Source: Methanomicrobiales archaeon HGW-Methanomicrobiales-3
GTDB taxonomy: Archaea; Halobacteriota; Methanomicrobia; Methanomicrobiales; Methanospirillaceae
DNA length: 64,000 bases
NCBI GenBank assembly: GCA_002839605.1
Contig: PGYK01000008.1
Coordinates: 124,001-188,000, forward strand
Direction: 5' to 3'
The position numbers and the translations under genes were made by a program. The first letter of the stretch is position 1; each line of letters starts with the position of its first letter. Positions 26,267-35,096 of this stretch are shown here, piece by piece. Below the pieces are notes generated by a model that did not search any database, was not told the DNA's origin, and saw nothing but the letters and a program-made list of their open reading frames with translations.

Positions 26267-28153
26267 ATGGCATCCGAACAGGGAATGAGCGGGATCGACG
26301 TGAAGGCGATGGTGTCCGAGCTGGCAGAGAAGCTGCCGCTCTGGATCGACAAGGTCTACCAGTTCGACACCCGGACGCTCGCGATCCGCATGAACGGCGA
26401 GAACAAGGCAAAATACCTGTTCCTCATCGAGGCAGGGAGGCGTGCCCATCTTGTCACTGCACTGCCGGATCCTCCCAAGAACCCGCCCCAGTATGCCATG
26501 CTGCTCAGGAAATACCTTTCGGGCGGAAAGGTGCTCAGCATCCGGCAGCACGGGCTTGAGCGGATCCTCATCTTCGAGATTGGCAAAGGTTCGACAACCT
26601 ACCGGCTCAATATCGAACTCTTTGACGAGGGCAATGTCATTCTCACGGGCGAGGATGGAATAATCGTCAAGCCACTCCGGCATCACCGGTTCAAGGATCG
26701 GGAGGTTGTGCCGGGTGCAGCATACACTCTCGGTGCCACGGACCCGACCGCATCCGAAGAATCGCTTGCTGCGTTTTTGAAAGCCGATGACCGCGACCTT
26801 GTCCGGGCGCTTGCCATCGGCTGCATGCTCGGGGGAGCGTACGCGGAATATATCTGTACGCAGGCCGGGCTCGATAAGAGCATCCCCGCATCTTCTGCCG
26901 ATCCCGCACGACTTTATGCCGCAATCGGCGGGCTCTTCGATACGGTGTTACACAGCCGCTCTCCGGTCATCACCGGTAAGCACTGCGAGCCTGTCAATGT
27001 GGAAAATGCCGAAAATGTCTGGACCTATCCCAGTTTTTCCGAAGCACTGGAAGTTTTCTACCCGCTGACGAAAAAAGAGAAGAAAGCAACGGCCCGGCCG
27101 TTCATCCCCAAGGAAGACCGGATCCGTAAGCACCAGGAAGCAGCGATCAAAAAATTCGATGAAACGGTGAAAAAGACCGACGAGATCGTTGCTGCCATCT
27201 ACGAGAACTACCAGTTCATCGCAAACCTGATCTCAACGCTCGATTCTGCAAGCAAACAGCTCTCGTGGCAGGAGATCGAGAAACACCTGCGGGGAGCAGA
27301 GTCCGCTGATGCCAAAAAGATTATCCGGTTCTTCCCGGATGAAGCGGCAGTGGAAGTCGATATCGGCAAAAAAGTGAAGATCTTTGTCCACGAAGGGATC
27401 GAACAGAACGCCGGCCGGTATTACGATATCATCAAGAAGTTCAAAAAGAAGAAGGAGGGTGCCCTTGCAGCCATGGCAAGGACCGTGGTTAAAAAGCCCC
27501 AGAAGCGCCGCGATTTCGTGCCCATGAAGAAACTCTGGTACCACCGGTTCCGCTGGTTTACCACCAGCGACGGGATCGTGGTGCTCGGGGGCCGGGATGC
27601 CTCGCAGAACGAGGAACTGGTCAAGAAATATCTTGCCGGCGGGGACCTCTTTGTCCATGCCGATGTCCATGGCGCGAGCGTGGTCATTGTGAAGGGCACA
27701 ACGGAGCGGATGGACGAGGTAGCCCGGTTTGCCGCATCCTACTCCGGTGCATGGCGGAGCGGTCATGCCTCGGCCGACGTCTATTCTGCCCTCCCGAACC
27801 AGGTGAGCAAGACCCCCGAATCCGGGGAGTTCGTTGCCCGGGGGTCCTTCATCGTCCGGGGGGAGCGGACGTACTACCGGAATATCCCGCTCGCGGTTGG
27901 TATCGGGCTCATGCTCGAACCAAACGCTGCGGTCATTGGCGGTCCTCCGTCTGCTATCCGGGAAAAGACCAAAGCATACGTGGAACTCCGGCCCGGCCAG
28001 TTCGAGCCCAACGATGCGGCAAAGAAAGTGCTGCGTATCTTAAAGGAGAAGACCGGAGAGGATGAGGCGAAAGCGCTGAAGAATATCCTCAACACCGAAG
28101 CCGTTGCCGCGTTTGTTCCGCCCGGCGGGTCCGATATCAAAGAACAGCCATGA
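26267..28153 (+). CDS. rqcH: Ribosome quality control protein RqcH (NEMF/Rqc2 homologue)
   Basis: This 628-residue protein has an NFACT-N domain with the conserved YAMLLRKYL, a middle coiled coil (about 280-330, KFDETVKKTDEIV), and a C-terminal NFACT-R domain (VLGGRDASQNEELVKKYL, DLFVHADVHGAS). In bacteria and eukaryotes this protein binds the split large subunit and recruits tRNA-Ala to tag stalled chains. Archaeal homologues are thought to do the same. An ATG at 26285 is a possible shorter start. It overlaps aPelota by 4 bp. Confidence 0.93.
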   Translation: MASEQGMSGIDVKAMVSELAEKLPLWIDKVYQFDTRTLAIRMNGENKAKYLFLIEAGRRAHLVTALPDPPKNPPQYAMLLRKYLSGGKVLSIRQHGLERILIFEIGKGSTTYRLNIELFDEGNVILTGEDGIIVKPLRHHRFKDREVVPGAAYTLGATDPTASEESLAAFLKADDRDLVRALAIGCMLGGAYAEYICTQAGLDKSIPASSADPARLYAAIGGLFDTVLHSRSPVITGKHCEPVNVENAENVWTYPSFSEALEVFYPLTKKEKKATARPFIPKEDRIRKHQEAAIKKFDETVKKTDEIVAAIYENYQFIANLISTLDSASKQLSWQEIEKHLRGAESADAKKIIRFFPDEAAVEVDIGKKVKIFVHEGIEQNAGRYYDIIKKFKKKKEGALAAMARTVVKKPQKRRDFVPMKKLWYHRFRWFTTSDGIVVLGGRDASQNEELVKKYLAGGDLFVHADVHGASVVIVKGTTERMDEVARFAASYSGAWRSGHASADVYSALPNQVSKTPESGEFVARGSFIVRGERTYYRNIPLAVGIGLMLEPNAAVIGGPPSAIREKTKAYVELRPGQFEPNDAAKKVLRILKEKTGEDEAKALKNILNTEAVAAFVPPGGSDIKEQP

Positions 28154-29178
28154 AAGCCGAGTACGGGGAACTCAAAGGGAACTTTGGCGAAGTCAGACTC
28201 CTGCCGGAGAGTATCGACGATCTCTGGCACCTGCAGCACCTGATCGCGGAAGGTGACCTGGTTTTTGCCACCACGTTCCGGAGCGTGGATACAACAGCCG
28301 ACAAGATCCGGCCCGAGAAGGTGGAGAAGCGCCCGGTCCGGCTCGGTATCCGGGTAGACCGGGTGGAGTTCTCGGAGCACGGGGTCCGGCTTCGTATCTT
28401 TGGGATCATCGAGCACGGGATCGATATCGGGGCCCACCACACGCTCAATGTCGAGACCGGCTATGAAATTTCTGTCATAAAGGCATGGCGTCCCCTTGAC
28501 CGCGAGCGGATTGCCCGGGCCGTGAAAGCATCGGTGTATGGCGTTATCCATATCCTGACTATTGAAGAAGGCGAAGCCGAGCTCTTCCGGCTCCGGCAGT
28601 TCGGTCCCGAGAGTGTCATCACGGTGACGGCCGGCAGCGGCAAAGGGGCTGAGTCCGAATCGCGGACCGGGTTCTTCGACCAGGTCAACGGGTATATTGC
28701 CGATATTTCCGGTCCGCTCATCATTGCCGGTCCCGGGTTCATCAAGGACGATTTTGTCCGGTACGCGAAAGGGAAATCGTCAGCAGGTGCCGGCCGGGCG
28801 GTGGTTGTCGAGACACGGCGGATCGGCCGGGGTGCCGTGCAGGAAGTTATCGGCAAGGGCGCTCTCGATAAGCTCTTCGACGATCTCCAGCTCTCCCGCG
28901 AGGTGCAGATGATGGATGAGGTTCTTATGCGGATCTCAAAGGACGGGGCGGTCACCTATGGCAGGGCTGAAGTTGCGCAGGCGATTGAGTTTGGTGCTGT
29001 CGAGCAGGTGCTTATCGTTGATTCGCTCCTGCACGACCCGGAGATATTACGCATCATCGAGACCGCGGAGTCCATGCGGGCAACGGTCGTCGTCCTCTCA
29101 AGCCAGTTCGAGCCGGGCGAACGGCTCACAGCGCTTGGCGGGATTGCGGCGCTGCTGAGGTATACGCTTACGCGATAA
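28150..29178 (+). CDS. pelA: Ribosome rescue factor aPelota (Dom34)
   Basis: This 342-residue protein has an N-terminal Sm-like domain (about 1-130), then the eRF1-like middle and C-terminal domains, but no GGQ motif, as expected for Pelota. It recognises ribosomes stalled with an empty A site and, with aEF1A and ABCE1, releases them. The ATGA overlap with rqcH shows translational coupling. It is preceded by no other start in reach. Confidence 0.96.
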   Translation: MKAEYGELKGNFGEVRLLPESIDDLWHLQHLIAEGDLVFATTFRSVDTTADKIRPEKVEKRPVRLGIRVDRVEFSEHGVRLRIFGIIEHGIDIGAHHTLNVETGYEISVIKAWRPLDRERIARAVKASVYGVIHILTIEEGEAELFRLRQFGPESVITVTAGSGKGAESESRTGFFDQVNGYIADISGPLIIAGPGFIKDDFVRYAKGKSSAGAGRAVVVETRRIGRGAVQEVIGKGALDKLFDDLQLSREVQMMDEVLMRISKDGAVTYGRAEVAQAIEFGAVEQVLIVDSLLHDPEILRIIETAESMRATVVVLSSQFEPGERLTALGGIAALLRYTLTR

Positions 29179-29291
29179 GGGACACCTCCCGACGGCTCCG
29201 ATTCCTGGTTTCCCGAACCGGAGATTGTCCTGCCGTAACCCGCGAGGTGGCCTGAATCGGGGATTGTTCAAAGAAGTCTTTCGCTCCCCAG

Positions 29292-29338
29292 TGTTTTTCA
29301 TGCTTCGGGATTGAATGGTTGTTCATACCCGTTTCTCC
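29292..29338 (+). repeat. R2 3' module, solo copy
   Basis: GTTTTTCATGCTTCGGGATT followed by GTTCATACCCGTTTC. The same module ends R2 copies and recurs at 29655-29706 and 35049-35096. Confidence 0.55.
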
Positions 29339-29369
29339 AGAGCAGGTTTTTTCACATGAATTCCAATTC

Positions 29370-29452
29370 ACGGCCATGCTCCACGGGGCGAGGGTCGACA
29401 GACCCCGAGCGCCCGTGGCTCCATCGCAGATCAATCTATGATATCTGGTAGG
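29370..29452. repeat. E hairpin repeat, copy 1
   Basis: CCACGGGGCGAGGGTC, a short loop and GACCCCGAGCGCCCGTGG form an imperfect hairpin with a stem of about 17 bp. The copy at 34782-34861 is in the opposite orientation and the similarity continues into the flank (ATCATAGA-T-GATTTGCGATGG). Confidence 0.7.
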
Positions 29453-29517
29453 TTTTCCCATGAAAAACGTGAGTTGACATTATCATTGGAGTACGCTGCC
29501 ACTATACCCCCAGATGT

Positions 29518-29568
29518 GATGAACGGTCGCCGCCCCGAAGGGCGCCCCGCGGCGGCTTCACTTCGGTT
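29518..29568 (+). repeat. R1 repeat core
   Basis: GCCGCCCCGAAGGGCGCC followed by CCGCGGCGGCTTCA; reverse complement of the core at 22440-22480. Confidence 0.65.
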
Positions 29569-29654
29569 ATATTCTCATTTCTATGGTTACACATACACCA
29601 TTGCCCTAAAAAAGAGGGTGCGTGTAATGAGCCGATCCCGATATCCTGTTGCCC

Positions 29655-29706
29655 AGTGTTTTTCATGCTTCGGGATTGAACCGCTGTTCATGCACCTTTC
29701 TCAAGA
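29655..29706 (+). repeat. R2 3' module, second solo copy
   Basis: TTTTTCATGCTTCGGGATTG followed by GCTGTTCATGCACCTTTC; differs from the copy at 29292-29338 at few positions. Confidence 0.55.
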
Positions 29707-29772
29707 GGCGACCGGATAATAGTCGAAATGAGTTTGCATAAAAAAAAGTGTAGGTGGTGGCACGCATTCTGG

Positions 29773-30837
29773 TTACTGGATGGTTAGTGTCCCAGAACTC
29801 GTTGCAAGGACTGTCCCGGATGAATCCATAACAGATACGGTATAAACTCCGGCACTTGCTGCGGGAATATTGAAATATCCTTTGGCCTTATACGTCTCGG
29901 CAGAGATTATATTTGCGGTTATTGTCATGGGACCAGATAATTTCATTCCTTTTGCGGCTGTAAGGTTTGTCCCAAGTATAGAAACCTCCTTGTATGCTTC
30001 TCCATTACCTGTTGTAAGAACCGAATCCAGTATTGAAGTGATAGTCACCAGACTTGTCGCTGCGGATGATGTCGTAGTCGTTGTGGTTGTTGTTGCAGTT
30101 CCCTGCTGGACACGAAACGCATTCTGGAATGTGTCATATTGCCCGTCCGAATTCTTCACGATCAGGTCCCACATTTCAAGCGAAGCATCCGCCGGGATCG
30201 TAAATTTGCATGTGATGAGCGTCGGGGTGACCACAACATCCGTTGCATGGATCTGCGAACTTCCCTTTTTGAGGGTAACGTTTGCGCCGGAGAGGAAATT
30301 CAGTCCGGTCAGCTCGGTTATTGAAACGGTTTCCCCGGTCTTACCCTTGTCTGGCTCAACACCCGAGATCTTGGGTGCATAGCCTTTTGTGGTAGTCGCA
30401 GTAGTGACCGTTGAACCTTTTGTGGTTGTCGTGGTGATGACGGTTGTCGTTACCGTTGTTGTGGATCCTACGGGAATTGACGCCACGGCAACGGTGCGGA
30501 TCTTTTCTGTATAGGTTCGCTCGATCATCGACCGCTCGATGAGATCCGTTTTGGAATCAAGACGATACCCGAGGCTGCCGTCACTGTTGGGGTAGACATA
30601 GGCCCGCTCGTACTTGTCAGATCCGGCATCGTACCTGATGATGAGCACGGCCGTCCCGGCCGTTGATTGCGGGTTCTTCACCAGATCCCCGGCACCATAG
30701 AGCGGACCTGCTGCCGTGGTAACTGCGGGTGCTGCATCGGCCGGAGGTGCCGCCGCTTCATCCGAACATCCGGCAACAAGCGCCGCAAAAAGCACCAGCC
30801 CGGCAAAAGCCAGAGCTCTCCAAGAAATCTTTTCCAT
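29773..30837 (-). CDS. Thr-rich surface lipoprotein with IPT/TIG-like domains
   Basis: This 354-residue protein from ATG 30837 has a lipoprotein signal peptide with lipobox ALVAGC (Cys about residue 20). A domain of about 90 residues follows, then a very Thr-rich stretch (about 120-150), an IPT/TIG-like immunoglobulin domain (ISGVEPDKGKTGETVSI onward), a second Thr-run, and a second IPT-like domain. Thr-runs may carry O-glycans. The open frame extends further upstream but only as antisense of the FKBP gene. It is probably anchored in the membrane and exposed beyond the S-layer; ligand unknown. Confidence 0.8.
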   Translation of the reverse strand: MEKISWRALAFAGLVLFAALVAGCSDEAAAPPADAAPAVTTAAGPLYGAGDLVKNPQSTAGTAVLIIRYDAGSDKYERAYVYPNSDGSLGYRLDSKTDLIERSMIERTYTEKIRTVAVASIPVGSTTTVTTTVITTTTTKGSTVTTATTTKGYAPKISGVEPDKGKTGETVSITELTGLNFLSGANVTLKKGSSQIHATDVVVTPTLITCKFTIPADASLEMWDLIVKNSDGQYDTFQNAFRVQQGTATTTTTTTTSSAATSLVTITSILDSVLTTGNGEAYKEVSILGTNLTAAKGMKLSGPMTITANIISAETYKAKGYFNIPAASAGVYTVSVMDSSGTVLATSSGTLTIQ

Positions 30838-30919
30838 ACACTTTGTTTTGCTGTTAATGGTATAAGAACACCTTTCCGGTAAAGGCGAAAAAGATGAAAA
30901 AAGGGATGGTATTTTAAAA

Positions 30920-31597
30920 TTATTCTTCTTTCTTCTCGGGCTTTTTGAACGTCTCGACAAGAACGATCTCGGAGATGCCCTTGATATATTCAAACCCTTC
31001 ATGGATGATCCGGCCGCGCCAGAGAAGCCAGCGGCGGTCATAGATGATTCCCGGCGGGAGGGTGATGGTCGCCTTGTCGCCATCCATTGCAATTTCCATC
31101 TCGCGGCCGGCATAGAGCCGCACGAGACCCTTGAGCTGTTCGAGAGGCTCGGTTGCCTTCTCTTCGATCTTATAGGTATAGGTGAGGGTGGCACCGGCAA
31201 GCGGGGCATTGAAGTCCACGATCACCTTGTTGCCGATGACATCGACAACGGTTCCCTCGCCCTGCTCGCCCAGCTTGACTGCCATGCCACGGACCGGTTT
31301 CTCCTTGAACTGGTTCTTGGGGAAGGACTGGATACGCTTGGGGTCGCGCTCGCCAAATGCCTTCTCCGGCGTGACCGTGACCGTTGCCTCGTCTCCTACC
31401 TTCTTGCCGACAAGTTCCTCGTCAAGGCCGAGAATGACGTGTTTCTGGCCGACACAGATGGTTATGGGGCCGTAGACCGCGTTCGGGCTGTGGATACCGG
31501 CAGTCTTTGCTTCGTCCTCGTATGTGGTATCGAAAACATTGTCGCCGACCTTTCCGGTATAGCTCAGTTTAATAAAATCTCCTTCTTTGATTGCCAT
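30920..31597 (-). CDS. FKBP-type peptidyl-prolyl cis-trans isomerase (long archaeal type)
   Basis: This 225-residue protein of the SlyD-like branch begins GDFIKLSYTGKVGDNVFDTTY, with the IF (insert-in-flap) chaperone domain around residues 85-135 (QFKEKPVRGMAVKLGEQGEG, FNAPLAGATLTYTY). A C-terminal extension of about 75 residues is typical of archaeal FKBP26. It catalyses prolyl isomerisation and holds unfolded proteins in the cytosol. It is a single-gene unit; the metal-binding His tail of bacterial SlyD is absent. Confidence 0.93.
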   Translation of the reverse strand: MAIKEGDFIKLSYTGKVGDNVFDTTYEDEAKTAGIHSPNAVYGPITICVGQKHVILGLDEELVGKKVGDEATVTVTPEKAFGERDPKRIQSFPKNQFKEKPVRGMAVKLGEQGEGTVVDVIGNKVIVDFNAPLAGATLTYTYKIEEKATEPLEQLKGLVRLYAGREMEIAMDGDKATITLPPGIIYDRRWLLWRGRIIHEGFEYIKGISEIVLVETFKKPEKKEE

Positions 31598-31652
31598 GTT
31601 TCACCTGACTATATTAAGTCGTAATCAAGACAGATAAAAGTGTGGCACATCC

Positions 31653-32189
31653 ATGCTCGAAGTTGAACTCAAGGTGAAGATCCCCTCGCTCGATCCGGTC
31701 CGCGACCGGCTCAAAGAGAAGAATGCACAGTTTTTTGGAAGGGTGCATGAGCACGACATCTACTATAATGCCCCGCACCGCGACTTCGGGGTAACGGACG
31801 AAGCTGTCCGGGTCCGGTATACGGACGATCATGCGGTGGTCACGTACAAAGGACCCAAGATCAAAAAGTTCGGCCTCAAAGCCCGCGAAGAGCTCAACTT
31901 TGCCGTTGAATGCGGAAAAACGTTTGAGACCATGCTCGACCGTCTTGGGTTTTTAAAAACCCTTGAAGTGAACAAGTGGCGGGAGAACTACAAACTGGAG
32001 GCAGCATCCATCTGCCTCGATTCGGTGGACGGGCTCGGCACATTTGCCGAGATTGAAGTCATCACCGAAAACGAGAATGACAACCCGACCGCTGTCATCG
32101 AGAAAATTGCCCGGGAGATCGGCGTTGTGGGCGAACCGCTGCTTGAGTCCTACCTGGAACTACTGCTGGCAAAGAAAGCAGGACACTGA
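31653..32189 (+). CDS. cyaB: CYTH-domain protein (CyaB-like, class IV adenylyl cyclase family)
   Basis: This 178-residue protein begins with the ExExK signature (Glu3, Glu5, Lys7) and has the further strands VRVRYTDDHAVVTYKGPK and FAEIEVIT that complete the triphosphate tunnel. Family members are adenylyl cyclases or thiamine/inorganic triphosphatases; archaeal members often have the latter type of activity, so the cyclase name is only a family label. It is divergent from FKBP with 55 bp between the starts. Confidence 0.88.
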   Translation: MLEVELKVKIPSLDPVRDRLKEKNAQFFGRVHEHDIYYNAPHRDFGVTDEAVRVRYTDDHAVVTYKGPKIKKFGLKAREELNFAVECGKTFETMLDRLGFLKTLEVNKWRENYKLEAASICLDSVDGLGTFAEIEVITENENDNPTAVIEKIAREIGVVGEPLLESYLELLLAKKAGH

Positions 32190-32401
32190 TTTCAACCCAT
32201 GCCATCCGGATCCCTGTTCACGTAACCGGAACCATTTTTTTAAGGATTCATGAATTTACGGAAATATCTGCCGGGACTGATTGCAGGAAACGAAATCCCT
32301 TGACGGAAAAACTACCTGCTTGTGGCAGCAGTTCTGAGGCAGGGGGGGCCTGAGGGCATTTGTTCCCCGTGTATTATTCGAATTTTTCGCTGTTTTAAGA
32401 A

Positions 32402-32494
32402 GACAATGATGGGGGCTGATGCCCCTATACCCCAAAAACGATACCAGCTGCCGCTCCCGTTTGGGCGCCCCGCGGTGGCTTTAATTACCGTATA
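32402..32494 (+). repeat. R1 dispersed repeat
   Basis: It has the same order of hairpin, CTGCCGCTCCCGTTTGGGCG core and short T-rich end as at 38283-38370; in the core CCGCGGTGG replaces CCGCGGCGG. Confidence 0.7.
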
Positions 32495-32509
32495 AAAACA
32501 ATGATCCCC

Positions 32510-32580
32510 CCGCCCGTAGAACTGCCTGCCTGTGGCGGCAGTTCGAAAGGGAAGGGGGGTCTGGGGGGCACCTGCTCTTT
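32510..32580 (+). repeat. F hairpin repeat (pair with 32300-32370)
   Basis: AACTGCC TGCCTGT GGCGGCAGTT is a hairpin followed by a G-run segment AAGGGAAGGGGGGTCTGG. The upstream copy has ACTACCTGCTTGTGGCAGC and a G-run. Confidence 0.55.
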
Positions 32581-32687
32581 ACAGATGAGCCTGAGAATTC
32601 CGCTTTCGCTCACATTCAACAAAAACATAAGAAAAGATTAGCGGGGCAGGCCACATACCGGGCCTCCCCCGTTTTTGCACTGCCTGC

Positions 32688-33329
32688 CTAGATAGTGAGC
32701 AGTTCAACCTTGATGTCCCGGGCTTCGGTGCCGAAGTGGAGCATCGCACAGTAGCCATCCATTGCCGGGCCGGGGTTGATGACCTTGACACCGTCAACGT
32801 CAATTACGCCCCGCTGGTCGTGGAGGTGGGCGCAGCAGACAATATCGAAAGCCTTCATGTGGTTCCGGATACTGTGGCTGCCCACGTGCTCGCCGTTTGC
32901 CTTGTCGAGGGTCTCGAACGGGGGAGCATGGCAGAGGAGAATGTTGTGCATACTCTTCTCCATCTTTTTCATCGCGCTGTTCATCACGTCATCTATCTGC
33001 TTGTCGGTAAGCTCGAACGGGGTGTTGAACGGGGTCGGATTGGACCCGCCAACACCAACGATGGTCATTTTGCCAAGGTTCATGTGATGACCGTGCATGT
33101 TCACGGTATCAGAGTGTTCGAGCACATCGAGGATCTCACGGGGATCGCAGTTGCCGGGCACTGCAAAACACGGCACATCGATGCGTGAAAGCACGTCATC
33201 GACCGCGTCAACTGGACCCATATTCGTAATATCACCTGCAATAAATACCGCTTCTGGATTCAGCTCCAGAAATGAATCAATTTTACCGAATTGACCATGG
33301 AGATCTGCTATCAATAGCACATCCGTCAT
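32688..33329 (-). CDS. Metallophosphoesterase (YfcE/MJ0936-like)
   Basis: This 213-residue calcineurin-like phosphoesterase has the metal ligands in IADLHGQF, AGDITNMG, GNCD, LLCHAPP and CAHLHDQRG, all in the usual order. Archaeal homologues hydrolyse phosphodiesters and some act on cyclic nucleotides; the natural substrate is unknown. The start overlaps the stop of the upstream radical SAM gene by 4 bp (ATGA), so they are an operon. Confidence 0.88.
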   Translation of the reverse strand: MTDVLLIADLHGQFGKIDSFLELNPEAVFIAGDITNMGPVDAVDDVLSRIDVPCFAVPGNCDPREILDVLEHSDTVNMHGHHMNLGKMTIVGVGGSNPTPFNTPFELTDKQIDDVMNSAMKKMEKSMHNILLCHAPPFETLDKANGEHVGSHSIRNHMKAFDIVCCAHLHDQRGVIDVDGVKVINPGPAMDGYCAMLHFGTEARDIKVELLTI

Positions 33330-34444
33330 GGTATATCATTTGAAGGGCGTCTAAAAAACCTTATCTCAGGGTCGTTCCATGACCCGGTCACCTTCCCCGT
33401 CAGAGCAAGACTGCCGCAGAGTTTTTCGGTCTCCGGAAGCAGGGAACGCGCGGGAAGATTTGCGAGCGGAGTTCCGGGCAGGGGAATGAACCGGTGGACA
33501 TGGATGGTGCCGGTCCGGGCAACGGCCCGGATGAGATCCAGGCTCTGGCGCTGGTCATCATCGGTCTCGAACGGCAGCCCGACAATGAAGTCGACAACGG
33601 GTTCGAAAGAAAAGTCCGAGAAGAGGTCAAGGGCAGCAAGGACATCGGCTACGGAATGACCCCGCCCGAGTTTTTTGAGCACCGCGTCGCTCCCGGACTG
33701 CGCCCCGAAGTGGAGTTTTGTGTTGGCGCAATACCGGTGCACGAGCGCTAAGGATTCTTTGCAGATACTCTCCGGCCGGACCTCGCTTGGGAACGTGCCG
33801 AAGAAGATCTGGTTTTTGCATGCCTTAAGGAGCGCTTCGACCTTGTCCCACCGGGGATGGATCCCGTCAGAACCGTACGCGAACGCGTTGGGCGAGACGA
33901 ACCGGGCTTCCTTGTGCCGGCTGGTATACCGGACAATCTCATCCACCGACCGGTGCCGCATGCAGTGACCGAAGATCCGGGGCGTCTGGCAGTACCCGCA
34001 GGAGAACGGGCACCCGCGCGAGATCTCGACATACCCTTTGATCTCGGAAAATGCCGGGTATGCATCCAGCCGCACACCGGTATCGGCCGGCTGGTACCAA
34101 CCGCCTTTCATGACACCCGGGATCTTTCCCCCGCCTCCCTTCTGAATATCCGCAAGAAGCCGGGGCAGGGTGAACTCGCCTTCGCCCACGATGACGTAGT
34201 CGGCATATGCCGCTACCTCTGTTGGAAGGGCGGTTGCGTGCGGTCCCCCGACAATGGTCAGGCAGCCGGCAGACGCAATCTCATCCTGGTACTGTGCAGC
34301 ATTGAGCGAGTTGAGGCTGTAACAGGTGATGTCGTCGTCTGGTCCGTCCACCCGGTTGAGGGCAAATCCTTCCTTTTCGCAGGCAGCAGCAAGTACCGCG
34401 TACGAGTTCCGCGCTGCATGGATGTGCCGCCAGTTCACCTGCAT
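33326..34444 (-). CDS. B12-binding/radical SAM protein, MJ_1487 family
   Basis: This 372-residue protein from ATG 34444 has an N-terminal B12-binding-like domain (about 1-125; TIVGGPHATALPTEVAAYAD, VGEGE). The radical SAM core follows, with the cluster motif RGCPFSCGYCQTP and the GLPFETDDD strand. It matches the methanogen-associated MJ_1487 family; the reaction is not known to me. The frame is open far upstream, but that part runs through the R2 repeat at 34551-34712 and is not protein. It is coupled to the phosphoesterase gene. Confidence 0.85.
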   Translation of the reverse strand: MQVNWRHIHAARNSYAVLAAACEKEGFALNRVDGPDDDITCYSLNSLNAAQYQDEIASAGCLTIVGGPHATALPTEVAAYADYVIVGEGEFTLPRLLADIQKGGGGKIPGVMKGGWYQPADTGVRLDAYPAFSEIKGYVEISRGCPFSCGYCQTPRIFGHCMRHRSVDEIVRYTSRHKEARFVSPNAFAYGSDGIHPRWDKVEALLKACKNQIFFGTFPSEVRPESICKESLALVHRYCANTKLHFGAQSGSDAVLKKLGRGHSVADVLAALDLFSDFSFEPVVDFIVGLPFETDDDQRQSLDLIRAVARTGTIHVHRFIPLPGTPLANLPARSLLPETEKLCGSLALTGKVTGSWNDPEIRFFRRPSNDIP

Positions 34445-34550
34445 GATTATCAGAGTTCTTTGCCGGGAGAGGAAAAAAGCGCTCCGGAGCGTATGGTATG
34501 GAGCGATTCGGATAGGGCATGCATTTCGAAAAAAATTCGTCGTTTTTCTG

Positions 34551-34712
34551 TTCTGGTGAACTGAGTATGAACGGGAGTTCGCACCCGAAGCATGAAAATG
34601 CCTGGCAGGTAAAACAGACTTCCTCTTCCGCATCCCTGCACACCTTATGGGGACGGCAAGGCCCCCATCGTCGCGCAATGGTCGGGCTGCGGAAGCGATA
34701 GTGCCCAATATG
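34551..34712 (-). repeat. R2 dispersed repeat, copy 2
   Basis: Compared with copy 1, the hairpin keeps its G/C stem with fewer pairs (GGGGGCCTTGCCGTCCCC) and the flanks CGCTTCCGCAGCCCGACCAT are the same. Confidence 0.7.
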
Positions 34713-34781
34713 GCGTGCATGCAGCACTCAGACTGACGATTCCTGGGATATTTTCATGAAAAACTGCTCTATTGAAAAGCT

Positions 34782-34861
34782 GCCAGAAATCATAGACTGA
34801 TTTGCGATGGAGCCACGGGCGCTCGGGGTCTCATCGACCCTCGCCCCGTGGAGCGGGCCGT
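34782..34861. repeat. E hairpin repeat, copy 2
   Basis: CCACGGGCGCTCGGGGTC, loop TCATC, GACCCTCGCCCCGTGG; reverse orientation of 29370-29452, with flanking ATCATAGACTGATTTGCGAT also shared. Confidence 0.7.
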
Positions 34862-35048
34862 AAATGGGCGCCAGAAACAGAATGATAGAACCGGGGGTCA
34901 AGGGGGCTTGCCTCCGCAGGCTGCCTCCCCCTCTCTTGGGAGAGAGGGGGTCCCCCTCGCAATTCCACAAAAGGACACTGGGGAATGTTTTCCCCTGAAA
35001 AAAACTGGATCGGGTTAACAATCTCTCTAAAAAGAATGGCGTTCGGGT

Positions 35049-35096
35049 ATATTTTTCATGCTTGGGGTGTGAAAACCCGCACATGTGCGTTTCTAA
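35049..35096 (+). repeat. R2 3' module, third solo copy
   Basis: TTTTTCATGCTTGGGGTGTG, then ACATGTGCGTTTC. It lacks the rest of R2. Confidence 0.5.

Larger units (their letters stand above)
29179..29772. repeat. Repeat-filled intergenic region with R1, R2-module and E repeats
   Basis: There is no supported gene in about 590 bp. It holds the fragment shared with 22635-22690, two R2 modules (29292-29338, 29655-29706), the E hairpin element (29370-29440) and an R1 core (29518-29568). Confidence 0.65.
32190..32687. repeat. Intergenic repeats: R1 copy and paired F hairpins
   Basis: About 500 bp without gene. An F hairpin lies at 32300-32370, an R1 copy at 32402-32494 (ATGGGGGCTGATGCCCCTAT hairpin plus TTTGGGCGCCCCGCGG core), and a second F hairpin at 32510-32580. 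Confidence 0.6.

Noticed and set aside
30838-31209. N-terminal extension of the Thr-rich lipoprotein
   Set aside because: It is antisense to the FKBP gene, and the lipoprotein signal peptide begins at 30837.
34445-34720. N-terminal extension of the radical SAM protein
   Set aside because: The extension reads through R2, and similar peptides appear from R2 copies at 22.3 and 38.1 kb, so the similarity is of repeat DNA, not of protein.
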